15,381 nucleotides of DNA from GCA-016432345 sp964544105 (GTDB lineage Bacteria > Patescibacteriota > Microgenomatia > Levybacterales > UBA12049): contig CAZIZQ010000024.1 in assembly GCA_964544105.1 (NCBI GenBank), positions 1-15,381 of the forward strand, read 5' to 3'. Position 1 is the stretch's first letter; the number at the start of each line of letters is the position of its first letter. Positions 7,046 through 12,898 of this stretch are shown here, piece after piece. The position numbers and the translations under genes were made by a program. Below the pieces are notes generated by a model. The model worked only from the letters and a program-made list of their open reading frames with translations, had not been told where the DNA came from and did not search any database.

Positions 7046-7429
7046 CTATATGCTCAATTGTCGACGGAATGTTATCCACAACTTTCCCCAAAACCCGGCT
7101 TTTTTATATTTTAAATACCATTCTTTTTCTTTGTAGTCTTTTGATCCGGGGAGTGGGGGATCGATCCATGCCGAAAGAACTATCCATTCATATTTTTCAT
7201 TTTGCTTAGCAATAAGTGTTACCCGAGAGTTACCAAATTGTTTTTGGTATTCAAACGCGCCATGTGTTTTCCCAGGGATGGTTTTATCCGAATGCTTAAA
7301 TGCCTCCCACGCCATATCCTGTGCTAATCCACGACTTCGCATCCGGTCAATTGCATGATTAGTCCAAATTAAATTACCGTAATGCTGTTTATAAGTCATA
7401 TAATTGTTGACAAAATTTCCAACAACCAT
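7046..7429 (-). CDS. Small DUF4258-like protein
   Basis: A 127-residue basic protein. The core WTNHAIDRMRSRGL (about 22-35), then a run of beta strands (FEYQKQFG, SRVTLIAKQ, WIVLSAWIDPP at about 60-92), matches the HAxxRMxxRG pattern of the DUF4258 family, which is small, RelE-like in predicted fold and of unproven function. The tail (93-127) is rich in Lys, Tyr and Trp. No antitoxin-like gene adjoins it, so a toxin role is not supported. The start could be ATG 7429 or ATG 7399; a weak promoter ending five bases before 7429 slightly favours the longer form. Its 5' end is 13 bp from the divergent SIMPL gene. Confidence 0.7.
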   Translation of the reverse strand: MVVGNFVNNYMTYKQHYGNLIWTNHAIDRMRSRGLAQDMAWEAFKHSDKTIPGKTHGAFEYQKQFGNSRVTLIAKQNEKYEWIVLSAWIDPPLPGSKDYKEKEWYLKYKKAGFWGKLWITFRRQLSI

Positions 7430-7436
7430 GTATTAT
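7407..7436 (+). promoter_or_regulatory. Leaderless promoter of the SIMPL-domain gene
   Basis: TTGACA at 7407-7412, an 18-bp spacer and TATTAT at 7431-7436, then six bases to ATG 7443. The geometry equals that of the response regulator promoter. It decides the start: in-frame ATGs at 7404 and 7428 lie upstream of the predicted transcript. Confidence 0.7.
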
Positions 7437-7464
7437 GATACTATGAAATCGCCGATTACCGCAA
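7435..7464 (-). promoter_or_regulatory. Possible promoter of the DUF4258-like gene, overlapping the SIMPL promoter
   Basis: On the minus strand TTGCGG (7464-7459), an 18-bp spacer and TATCAT (7440-7435) end five bases before ATG 7429. The -35 is poor. It would overlap the divergent promoter and lie partly in the SIMPL coding region. Confidence 0.33.
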
Positions 7465-8171
7465 TCGCATTTCTTTTTGCAGCACTATTTCTCTATACAA
7501 AACTCGCTGGTCCCATCCCATTCTCTGTTAACAGTATTCAGACAAATAAAACAAACCTATTTACTTCCTCTGGCACAGGCAAGGCAACAGCAGTGCCAAA
7601 CACCGCGCTACTTTCTCTGGGTGTTACCAAAACCGCAACAACAGTTACCGATGCCCAAAACCAGGCAAATAGTGTTATTAACAAACTCACAAACGACCTA
7701 AAAAATCTTGGCATTTTAGAAACTGATATCAAAACAACTAACTACAGCGTCTATCCTGACTACGATTTCCAAAGCGGCAGACAAGTTGTAAAAGGATACA
7801 CTGTGACACAAAATCTGGAAGTAAAAGTCAAACCAATTGAAAAAGCAAATAACACAATAGATGCAGCAACCAAAAATGGCGCGAATATAGTTGGGGGACT
7901 TACATTTATTTTAGACGACCAAACCAAAAAAGATCTACAAGAAAAAGCAAGACAAGATGCAGTTAAAGATGCCAAAGAAAAAGCAGAGAAGCTGGCAGAT
8001 GCCGCTGGTATAAAACTTGGCAGAATTGTCGATGTGCAAGAAAACGGCAATACACCCATGCCAATTTTTAGAACCATGATGGCAGGAGGGGAGACCGATC
8101 AAAAAACCAATGTCTCTCCTGGAGAAAATACTATAGAAATCACAGTTACCCTTTCCTACGAAACCTACTAA
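7443..8171 (+). CDS. SIMPL (DUF541) domain protein with N-terminal signal/anchor
   Basis: A 242-residue protein. Residues 5-18 (ITAIAFLFAALFLY) form a hydrophobic signal peptide or anchor with a short Lys-containing N-terminus, so the rest is probably outside the membrane. From about 42 (SSGTGKATAVPNTALLSLGV) the SIMPL/DUF541 fold is recognisable: an alternating beta strand start, the helix around NQANSVINKLTNDL, IKTTNYSVYPDY, GYTVTQNLEVKVK, the long Lys/Ala helix ARQDAVKDAKEKAEKLADAAG, and a final strand TIEITVTLSYET. The family is widespread in bacterial envelopes; its biochemical role is not settled. The start at 7443 is set by the promoter. The TAA overlaps the stop of the convergent gene by three bases. 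Confidence 0.88.
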   Translation: MKSPITAIAFLFAALFLYTKLAGPIPFSVNSIQTNKTNLFTSSGTGKATAVPNTALLSLGVTKTATTVTDAQNQANSVINKLTNDLKNLGILETDIKTTNYSVYPDYDFQSGRQVVKGYTVTQNLEVKVKPIEKANNTIDAATKNGANIVGGLTFILDDQTKKDLQEKARQDAVKDAKEKAEKLADAAGIKLGRIVDVQENGNTPMPIFRTMMAGGETDQKTNVSPGENTIEITVTLSYETY

Positions 8172-8584
8172 CCCACAGTGCCTCTGTATACAATTGAAAC
8201 TCCTGGTGCACGAAGCGTTTTTACTTTGCTATCGAAAGTAACTGTAAAACCTACAACATACCTGGAAAGACTTACAGGAGCCGTATGAAGTGGTTGCCCT
8301 TTTGTTACTGTTTCTTCCTCTCGTCCACCATCCCATCGATGAAGGGCATAAGAACTATTCTCTTTTCCTCTTTCTATAACCTCACCACCGCCTACACCTT
8401 TCGTAGTAAAATCAAGTGTACGAGTTTCATCCTCATAAAACCTAATCGTTTCACCAACAACAATGGCTCTTTCTTCCTGATCATCTGAATAAAGAAAAAA
8501 ACCTGACGCAACAGGTTGCACTTCATGTGGGAACAAGCCGTTTCTATGAGGGAATAAAAATCCTAATCTCTCTCTAATATCCAT
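8168..8584 (-). CDS. Uncharacterised 138-residue protein
   Basis: Not recognised. The sequence lacks a signal peptide or membrane segment. It has a Phe/Pro-rich start (LGFLFPHRNGLFPHE), a Glu/Arg-rich middle with several short predicted strands (AIVVGETIRFYEDE), a GGREEE stretch and a strand-rich C-terminal third (YVVGFTVTFDSKV, GVSIVYRGTVG), suggesting a small beta-rich cytoplasmic protein. That it is a real gene rests on its fit between neighbours: it fills the gap below the recombinase, its TAG overlaps the SIMPL stop (CTAA), and a promoter-like pair precedes the ATG. It could be lineage-specific. Confidence 0.65.
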   Translation of the reverse strand: MDIRERLGFLFPHRNGLFPHEVQPVASGFFLYSDDQEERAIVVGETIRFYEDETRTLDFTTKGVGGGEVIERGKENSSYALHRWDGGREEETVTKGQPLHTAPVSLSRYVVGFTVTFDSKVKTLRAPGVSIVYRGTVG

Positions 8585-8595
8585 AATGAAAATGT

Positions 8596-8624
8596 ATTCT
8601 AGAATAAAATGTGAAAATAAGCAA
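8596..8624 (-). promoter_or_regulatory. Possible promoter of the uncharacterised gene
   Basis: On the minus strand TTGCTT (8624-8619), 17 bp and TAGAAT (8601-8596), then 11 bases to ATG 8584. The expected leader is only about 4-5 nt. The -35 matches three of six consensus bases. Confidence 0.4.
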
Positions 8625-8637
8625 ACAGGGTAGGCAC

Positions 8638-9570
8638 TTATTTATTTCCACTGTGAAAAGCTTCATGAACCTCTCGCAATTGTTTATTCGTAATATGAGT
8701 ATAGATTTGGGTGGTGGCTATATTTTTGTGCCCAAGCATTTCCTGGACACTACGTAAATCTGCACCGTTTGTCAACAAATCTGTTGCAAAACTATGGCGC
8801 AAAGTATGTACAGTTGCATCAACCGGAATCCGGCTTAGCCGGACATATTTTTTGACAATTCGCTCAACCGAGCGGGCAGTCAAACGCATTTTTTCTCCAC
8901 TATTTTCCTCTACTATTTTCCCGGCATACCGAATAAAAAGCGGCTTATGCTTATCCTTTCGCGCTTTCATGTACCTAGCCACCCAGTCAGAAGCTCGGTC
9001 CGAAATAAAAACCAGCCGAGCCCGACCGCCTTTCCCAATTACCCCAAATTCACGTCTTTCTATATTTACCTGGTCGTGGTTAAGTTTTACCAATTCCGAC
9101 ACCCGAAGACCGGTGGAGAAGAGGAGTTCTAAAATTGCCCGGTCCCGAATACCCTCTTCTTTTGAAGTGTCGGCTGCGGTAACAAGCCGTTCAATCTGCT
9201 CCCGCTCTAAAAATTTAAGCGACCGGCTTTCGGTTTTGGGTAAATCTATTTTTGATGGCTCGAGAGTTTTGTGGTCGTTTTTAATAAGAAAACGAAGGAA
9301 TGATCGAAGCGCAATAACATAATAATTCTGAGTAACACGTTTTAGAGTTAAACCTTTTGCATCTGCTCTATTTGCTAAAAACACCCGGTACCGCCGAATA
9401 TCCGAAAGGTCGATGTCGGATATGGTTTTATGAGGCATTGTTTTAGAAAACCACTCTAAAAAAATTTTAAGGTAGTGTCTATAATCTCGAATAGTTAATT
9501 TACTGCAATTTTTTTCAATTTCGAGATATTCTAAAAATTCATCTATTAAATTTTGTAAAGAGTTATCCAT
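8638..9570 (-). CDS. XerC/XerD-type tyrosine recombinase
   Basis: A 310-residue site-specific recombinase, the usual length for Xer proteins that resolve chromosome dimers at dif. The N-terminal SAM-like core-binding domain (about 1-95) includes FLEYLEIEKNCS and TIRDYRHYLKIFLEW. The catalytic domain has all expected residues: Arg156 in TGLRVSEL, Lys180 in IGKGGRAR, His255 and Arg258 in HTLRHSF, His281 in LGHKNIAT and the nucleophile Tyr290 in TQIYTHI. It could also be an integrase, but there are no phage or plasmid genes around and the protein has the compact Xer form. XerC, XerD or single XerA/XerH type cannot be told apart by eye. A 15-base motif over its promoter recurs in a dif-like element 1.15 kb away. 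Confidence 0.93.
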   Translation of the reverse strand: MDNSLQNLIDEFLEYLEIEKNCSKLTIRDYRHYLKIFLEWFSKTMPHKTISDIDLSDIRRYRVFLANRADAKGLTLKRVTQNYYVIALRSFLRFLIKNDHKTLEPSKIDLPKTESRSLKFLEREQIERLVTAADTSKEEGIRDRAILELLFSTGLRVSELVKLNHDQVNIERREFGVIGKGGRARLVFISDRASDWVARYMKARKDKHKPLFIRYAGKIVEENSGEKMRLTARSVERIVKKYVRLSRIPVDATVHTLRHSFATDLLTNGADLRSVQEMLGHKNIATTQIYTHITNKQLREVHEAFHSGNK

Positions 9571-9573
9571 AAA

Positions 9574-9588
9574 ATTATTCTACGACGT
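9574..9588. promoter_or_regulatory. Half-site of the dif-like element in the recombinase promoter
   Basis: ATTATTCTACGACGT matches 14 of 15 bases of 10737-10751, the right part of the dif-like element. It covers the whole recombinase -10 (9577-9582), and its last base is the first base of the divergent transaldolase -35. A recombinase bound here could repress both genes. Confidence 0.45.
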
Positions 9589-9605
9589 TGACAGAAACTA
9601 TACAA
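9577..9605 (-). promoter_or_regulatory. Leaderless promoter of the recombinase gene
   Basis: On the minus strand TTGTAT (9605-9600), 17 bp and TAGAAT (9582-9577), then six bases to ATG 9570. The -10 and its distance to the start fit the pattern of neighbouring genes; the -35 is weak. Confidence 0.5.
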
Positions 9606-9616
9606 GCATCTATTAT
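9588..9616 (+). promoter_or_regulatory. Near-leaderless promoter of the transaldolase gene
   Basis: TTGACA at 9588-9593, 17 bp, TATTAT at 9611-9616, then eight bases to ATG 9625. The transcript should begin zero to two bases before the start codon. It is interleaved with the recombinase promoter. Confidence 0.65.
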
Positions 9617-9624
9617 TAGTACAA

Positions 9625-10488
9625 ATGAAGTTTCTTCTTGACAGTGGCGACCCGGACGAATTTCGGGAAATCGCAAGTCTTTGGGGCGCGACAACCAACC
9701 CAACCCTTGTAGCAAAAAAGTTGGCAGGAAAAAAGATTACACAACAAGAAGCATACGAATTGCAAAAACAAATTGTTTTAGAAATTATTTCTATTGTTCC
9801 CGGCGCTGTCTCTGCCGAGGTATACGCAGATCAAAATACTACCGCGCAAGAGATGATAGAACAAGGCAGGGAGATTGCCACATGGCATAAAAGAGTAGTT
9901 GTCAAACTTCCCACAACTATCGAAGGGTTTAGGGCGCGCTCAGTTTTACGAAAAGAGAAAGTGCCGATTAACAATACGCTTGTCTTTTCCCAAGAACAGA
10001 TTTTTGCTATCTGCCTGCACGAGAGAATCGTCCAAAAACTCTATGGCCCAATTAAAAATACCTACCCTATGTTTATTTCACCATTTGTCGGAAGACTCGA
10101 TGATATAGGTATCGATGGAATGCAGCTGGTCGAGCATGGAATGAAAATAAAACAAAACTTTGAAAACATCTGGATGCTGGCAGCCTCTATTCGGCGGGTC
10201 GAGCATATACAGCGCAGCATCGATTGCGGCAGCGAGCTTATAACCACCCCGGCAAAAGTCTACAAAGAATGGTTCGGCCCCACCAACGGCCAGCTACCAA
10301 AGACTAACGACTATGCAGCTAATTTGCAGCCAATTCCAGACTGGGAACCATCACAAGAATTACTTGATATCCAAACCCAAGAGGCGTTTTTCGAAGCTAT
10401 TTTTTCTAAAAAACTCAACATTCAACATGATCTTACCGACAAAGGCATCATCCGCTTTGCCCAAGACTGGCAAACTATTATCGCTTGA
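9625..10488 (+). CDS. Transaldolase, extended TalC-like
   Basis: Transfers dihydroxyacetone units between sugar phosphates in the non-oxidative pentose phosphate pathway, via a lysine Schiff base. Motifs in order: MKFLLDSGDPDEF at 1-13, GATTNPTLV at 21-29, VSAEVYADQ at 62-70, the Schiff-base Lys94 in VVVKLPTT, INNTLVFSQEQ at 115-125, ISPFVGRLDDIG at 151-162 and AASIR at 186-190. The short TalC/fructose-6-phosphate aldolase group is about 215 residues. This protein has 287, with an extra C-terminal region after ITTPAKVYKEW (about 206) containing NGQLPKTNDY and a helical end. The choice between transaldolase and fructose-6-phosphate aldolase cannot be made by eye. It stands alone, with no other pentose-phosphate gene in view. 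Confidence 0.9.
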   Translation: MKFLLDSGDPDEFREIASLWGATTNPTLVAKKLAGKKITQQEAYELQKQIVLEIISIVPGAVSAEVYADQNTTAQEMIEQGREIATWHKRVVVKLPTTIEGFRARSVLRKEKVPINNTLVFSQEQIFAICLHERIVQKLYGPIKNTYPMFISPFVGRLDDIGIDGMQLVEHGMKIKQNFENIWMLAASIRRVEHIQRSIDCGSELITTPAKVYKEWFGPTNGQLPKTNDYAANLQPIPDWEPSQELLDIQTQEAFFEAIFSKKLNIQHDLTDKGIIRFAQDWQTIIA

Positions 10489-10723
10489 CAATTAAGGCCC
10501 TTGAACACGAAAAAGGAAAACAAGCAGCAAAAAGAAATTTTATTCCCAAATAACGACTTTTTTCTCCAAAGTCCTATAGTAGGGGATACGGCACGAAATT
10601 TCCAAGAGGTAATAAATAAGAGAACTGCACCAACCACACCTCAAAAAAAGTGAATTTCCACTAAATATGTGCATCAGGCAACGACACAAAAACAACCACT
10701 TCCCCACAAACCCTGCCTGGCTG

Positions 10724-10751
10724 ACGTCGTAAAAGTATTATTGTACGACGT
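10724..10751. other. Candidate dif (Xer recombination) site
   Basis: Twenty-eight bp with the layout of a dif site: an 11-bp left arm ACGTCGTAAAA (10724-10734), a 6-bp centre GTATTA (10735-10740) and an 11-bp right arm (10741-10751) that is its reverse complement at 10 of 11 positions. The outer 8 bp of each arm pair perfectly. The arms lack the usual inner ATAA/TTAT of canonical dif, so this is a divergent form or a different operator. No T tract follows, so a terminator is unlikely. Confidence 0.5.
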
Positions 10752-10941
10752 AATCAATTAACTTCCCTTGTTGTCATTATAGATATCTTATAGAGAAGAC
10801 AGCTCCCCCCAAGAATATTTTGGCAATTAATAATTTTATCAAAACATTTTGTTGCTTGCTATTAATAATCAACAATCATTACCTTACCGATAGGGATTGC
10901 CACTCCCTTCTGGCATGAACATTCGATTAGGTTGCAAAATA

Positions 10942-10965
10942 AGGCTAAACGTCAACTTTTAGCCT
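10942..10965 (-). terminator. Possible terminator or hairpin downstream of the membrane protein gene
   Basis: AGGCTAAA (10942-10949) and TTTAGCCT (10958-10965) form an 8-bp stem with an 8-nt loop. Read on the minus strand it is followed by the T-rich TTATTTTG. It lies 280 bp past the minus-strand stop at 11246, so the link to that gene is loose. Confidence 0.35.
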
Positions 10966-11098
10966 CAATATGTGAGCAGACGGAGCAGAATAGGGTTTCG
11001 TATTTTTTTCAAGCCATCTAAGAAGATGTATAAACACTTGAGAGGACGAGCTTGGCACTCTGTGAAAAGTGGTGCTAATTCTCCGTGAAAATTAAGAG

Positions 11099-11107
11099 TT
11101 ATCCACA
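11099..11107 (+). other. DnaA-box-like sequence
   Basis: TTATCCACA, identical to the strict E. coli DnaA box. A second copy (7072-7080) lies within a coding region. With no cluster and no dnaA gene nearby this is not evidence for an origin. Confidence 0.2.
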
Positions 11108-11194
11108 TTTCTTGGAACGAAAACGTCCTATAATTTTATTAAATGCATCAAACCATATCAACTATACCAAACACTATTATTATCTTACCCCTAC

Positions 11195-11251
11195 CCATAA
11201 AAACTTAATGGCCTCCCCTCTCCTCTACTACTCACACCGAAGTTTTTATGG
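11195..11251. repeat. 12-bp perfect inverted repeat over a stop codon
   Basis: CCATAAAAACTT (11195-11206) is the exact reverse complement of AAGTTTTTATGG (11240-11251), separated by 33 nt. The right arm includes the TAA stop of the membrane protein gene. The loop is pyrimidine-rich on the + strand (about 11211-11230), hence a G/A-rich loop in the minus-strand mRNA. It is probably an mRNA 3'-end structure. Confidence 0.5.
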
Positions 11252-12091
11252 CCTCCAAGAAGTAAATAAAAATAAAATTGCAAATACAATTACCGCCACC
11301 CAAATATATTCCCATAAAATACTTCTAAACAGTCTTCTTTCAAGCCATACATGGGAAAGCCCCACAAACATGTAAAACATGCCTGTTAAAAAAATTGCTG
11401 TAAATGTAGGATCGCTTGGCCAAAACCAAAGCATTATAGCCATTTCAAAAAAACAGACCGAGAGTATTGCTGCCCATATAAAATGGAGTCTGGAGAGCTT
11501 TTCAAGAATATGTGACCAAAATGATTGCACAATAAGAAAAAATGTGTACGAAAACACCAATATTGCTTTTGGCAGCGCTGATAAATCAAGAGAGAAAACA
11601 ACATTAGATAAAAAGAAATAAGACAGAATAGTCATCAAAAATGAAACTGTTTTGGCACTGGCAACCAGCGCAATTGTCCGCATGGATCCAACGGCAAAAA
11701 TGTTCTCGCTTAAAAAAAGTGAATACAAACCAACACCATATAATACCGTCATAAAAAGGCGGGTTAAAAAGCGGGCTGGAACTAAAAAGTAAAAAAGGCC
11801 AAAGGCTAAGCTGTAAAAGAAGGGCAAGATAAAAAGATAGGGAGAAAAATTTTCTTTAATATCTTGCCTATTTGCAAAATATAAAAAAACAACGGTAAGT
11901 ATAGAAAGAAAAAAAGCAATAAAAACGCCACCCTTTCCCAAAAAATGTTGGGAAATAAATAACCCTAACGAAAGTAGCATTACTGCCACAATAAATCGCT
12001 GCCTTTTGCTTATGGCAAACCTTTCTAGAAACTGCAAGACTTTTCCCTCGTGAAGAAGAAAAATAAAGGGCCTTCGTGTCCTTCTACTCAT
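11246..12091 (-). CDS. Polytopic membrane protein, about nine helices
   Basis: Uncharacterised 281-residue integral membrane protein. After a basic N-terminus (SRRTRRPF, KRQR) there are about nine hydrophobic segments, near residues 33-50, 54-70, 82-102, 107-124, 138-160, 172-190, 203-222, 228-246 and 258-278. The short charged loops carry no motif that marks a transporter or enzyme. Aromatic residues are frequent throughout. The ATG lies in the yebC stop (ATGA), so it is co-transcribed with and translationally coupled to yebC. The last residues SWRP and the TAA fall in a 12-bp inverted repeat. I do not assign a family. Confidence 0.85.
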   Translation of the reverse strand: MSRRTRRPFIFLLHEGKVLQFLERFAISKRQRFIVAVMLLSLGLFISQHFLGKGGVFIAFFLSILTVVFLYFANRQDIKENFSPYLFILPFFYSLAFGLFYFLVPARFLTRLFMTVLYGVGLYSLFLSENIFAVGSMRTIALVASAKTVSFLMTILSYFFLSNVVFSLDLSALPKAILVFSYTFFLIVQSFWSHILEKLSRLHFIWAAILSVCFFEMAIMLWFWPSDPTFTAIFLTGMFYMFVGLSHVWLERRLFRSILWEYIWVAVIVFAILFLFTSWRP

Positions 12092-12822
12092 AAAGAAGAA
12101 GCGTTTGTATACACTTTTTGAACATCATCAAGTGCTTCCAATTTTTCTAAAAAACTGATAACTTCTTTTGCATCTGCCTCGTTTTCAATAGACTTGGTCA
12201 CCATTGGTTTACGGGTTAGTTCTGCATCTTTTACCACAAGATTGCTTGCCAAAAGTGTTTCTCTCACCTTATTTAAATCTTCTGGTTTTGTGTAAATAAT
12301 AATCTCATCTCCTATTTCTTCTAAATCTTCTGCGCCAGCATCAGCGGCCAAAAGAAATATATCATCCACTTGCAAATTATTTTTCTGCAATGTAATTGCT
12401 CCTTTGTTTTCGAATTGATATGAGACAGACCCGGGTTGGCCAAATGTACCCCCTGCTTTATCAAAAATATTTTTTATATCTCCAATTGTCCGCTGCTTAT
12501 TGTCTGTTGCTGCCTCGACTATTACTGCTGCTCCGCCTGGGGCAAATCCTTCATAGACAGCTTCTTCAAGACTTTTGCCTCCTTCCCCCACCCCAGTACC
12601 ACGCTCGATAGCCCGCTCAATATTACTTTTTGGCATATTTGCAACTCTAGCTTTTTCTACCAAGAGTCGGAGGCGAATATTTTGAGCAGGATCACCAATA
12701 CCTCCCCCACTTTTTACAGCAATAGTTATAGCATTAGCAAGCTTGGTAAATGTTTGTCCGCGCTTTTGATCTGCCACGCCTTTTTGGCGTTTAATTGTCG
12801 CCCATTTTGAATGTCCACTCAT
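12088..12822 (-). CDS. yebC: YebC/PmpR/TACO1 family protein
   Basis: A 244-residue cytoplasmic protein. The N-terminus MSGHSKWATIKRQKG followed by DQKRGQTFTKLANAI is diagnostic, as are MPKSNIERAIERGTG at 63-77, EEAVYEGFAPGGAAVIVE at 85-102, TDNKQRT near 105 and GGTFGQPGSVSYQFE at 124-138. Family members were described first as DNA-binding regulators; more recent work links YebC and mitochondrial TACO1 to translation through difficult sequences such as proline runs. The usual neighbours ruvC or ruvA are absent here. It is the first gene of a two-gene operon with the membrane protein and has a strong leaderless promoter. Confidence 0.96.
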   Translation of the reverse strand: MSGHSKWATIKRQKGVADQKRGQTFTKLANAITIAVKSGGGIGDPAQNIRLRLLVEKARVANMPKSNIERAIERGTGVGEGGKSLEEAVYEGFAPGGAAVIVEAATDNKQRTIGDIKNIFDKAGGTFGQPGSVSYQFENKGAITLQKNNLQVDDIFLLAADAGAEDLEEIGDEIIIYTKPEDLNKVRETLLASNLVVKDAELTRKPMVTKSIENEADAKEVISFLEKLEALDDVQKVYTNASSL

Positions 12823-12828
12823 TTAGCT

Positions 12829-12858
12829 ATTATACTGTTTCTATATTGACTTTTGCAA
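12829..12858 (-). promoter_or_regulatory. Leaderless promoter of yebC
   Basis: On the minus strand TTGCAA (12858-12853), 18 bp and a perfect TATAAT (12834-12829), then exactly six bases to ATG 12822. The transcript should begin at the start codon. Confidence 0.7.
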
Positions 12859-12874
12859 GAAAGAGGAGTAAAAT
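12846..12874 (+). promoter_or_regulatory. Promoter of the TPR protein gene
   Basis: TTGACT at 12846-12851, 17 bp and TAAAAT at 12869-12874. The start should be near 12881, giving an 18-nt leader without a clear Shine-Dalgarno site. AGAGGA (12862-12867) and TCCTCT (12882-12887) form a 6-bp inverted repeat around the -10 and could be an operator. It is back to back with the yebC promoter. Confidence 0.6.
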
Positions 12875-12898
12875 CCTTACATCCTCTACGCTAAAAAC

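Larger units (their letters stand above)
10489..11245. other. Long noncoding region with a dif-like element
   Basis: This is the only stretch over 300 bp without a convincing gene. All frames are broken by stops and the short ORFs lack initiation signals or are shadows. It contains the 28-bp dif-like element (10724-10751), a hairpin at 10942-10965, a perfect DnaA-box-like TTATCCACA at 11099-11107, and the left arm of a 12-bp inverted repeat (11195-11206). No tRNA, tmRNA, RNase P or SRP RNA signature was found on either strand. Confidence 0.6.

Noticed and set aside
8711..9322. Long + strand ORF of 203 residues
   Set aside because: It is antisense to the recombinase, whose catalytic residues are all present on the minus strand.
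10485..10553. TTG-started 22-codon ORF overlapping the transaldolase stop
   Set aside because: Very short, no initiation signal, no recognisable protein feature beyond being Lys-rich.
10422..10637. 71-residue minus-strand ORF
   Set aside because: It overlaps the transaldolase 3' end antisense, starts with GTG and has an unconvincing composition.
11129..11208. TATAAT eight bases before an ATG with a 21-codon ORF, a possible leader peptide
   Set aside because: No -35 box at the right distance and no downstream gene in that direction for a leader to control; kept only as a remark on the noncoding island.
11085..11375. 96-residue + strand ORF starting with GTG
   Set aside because: Half of it is antisense to the membrane protein gene, it has no promoter or Shine-Dalgarno support, and the protein looks random.
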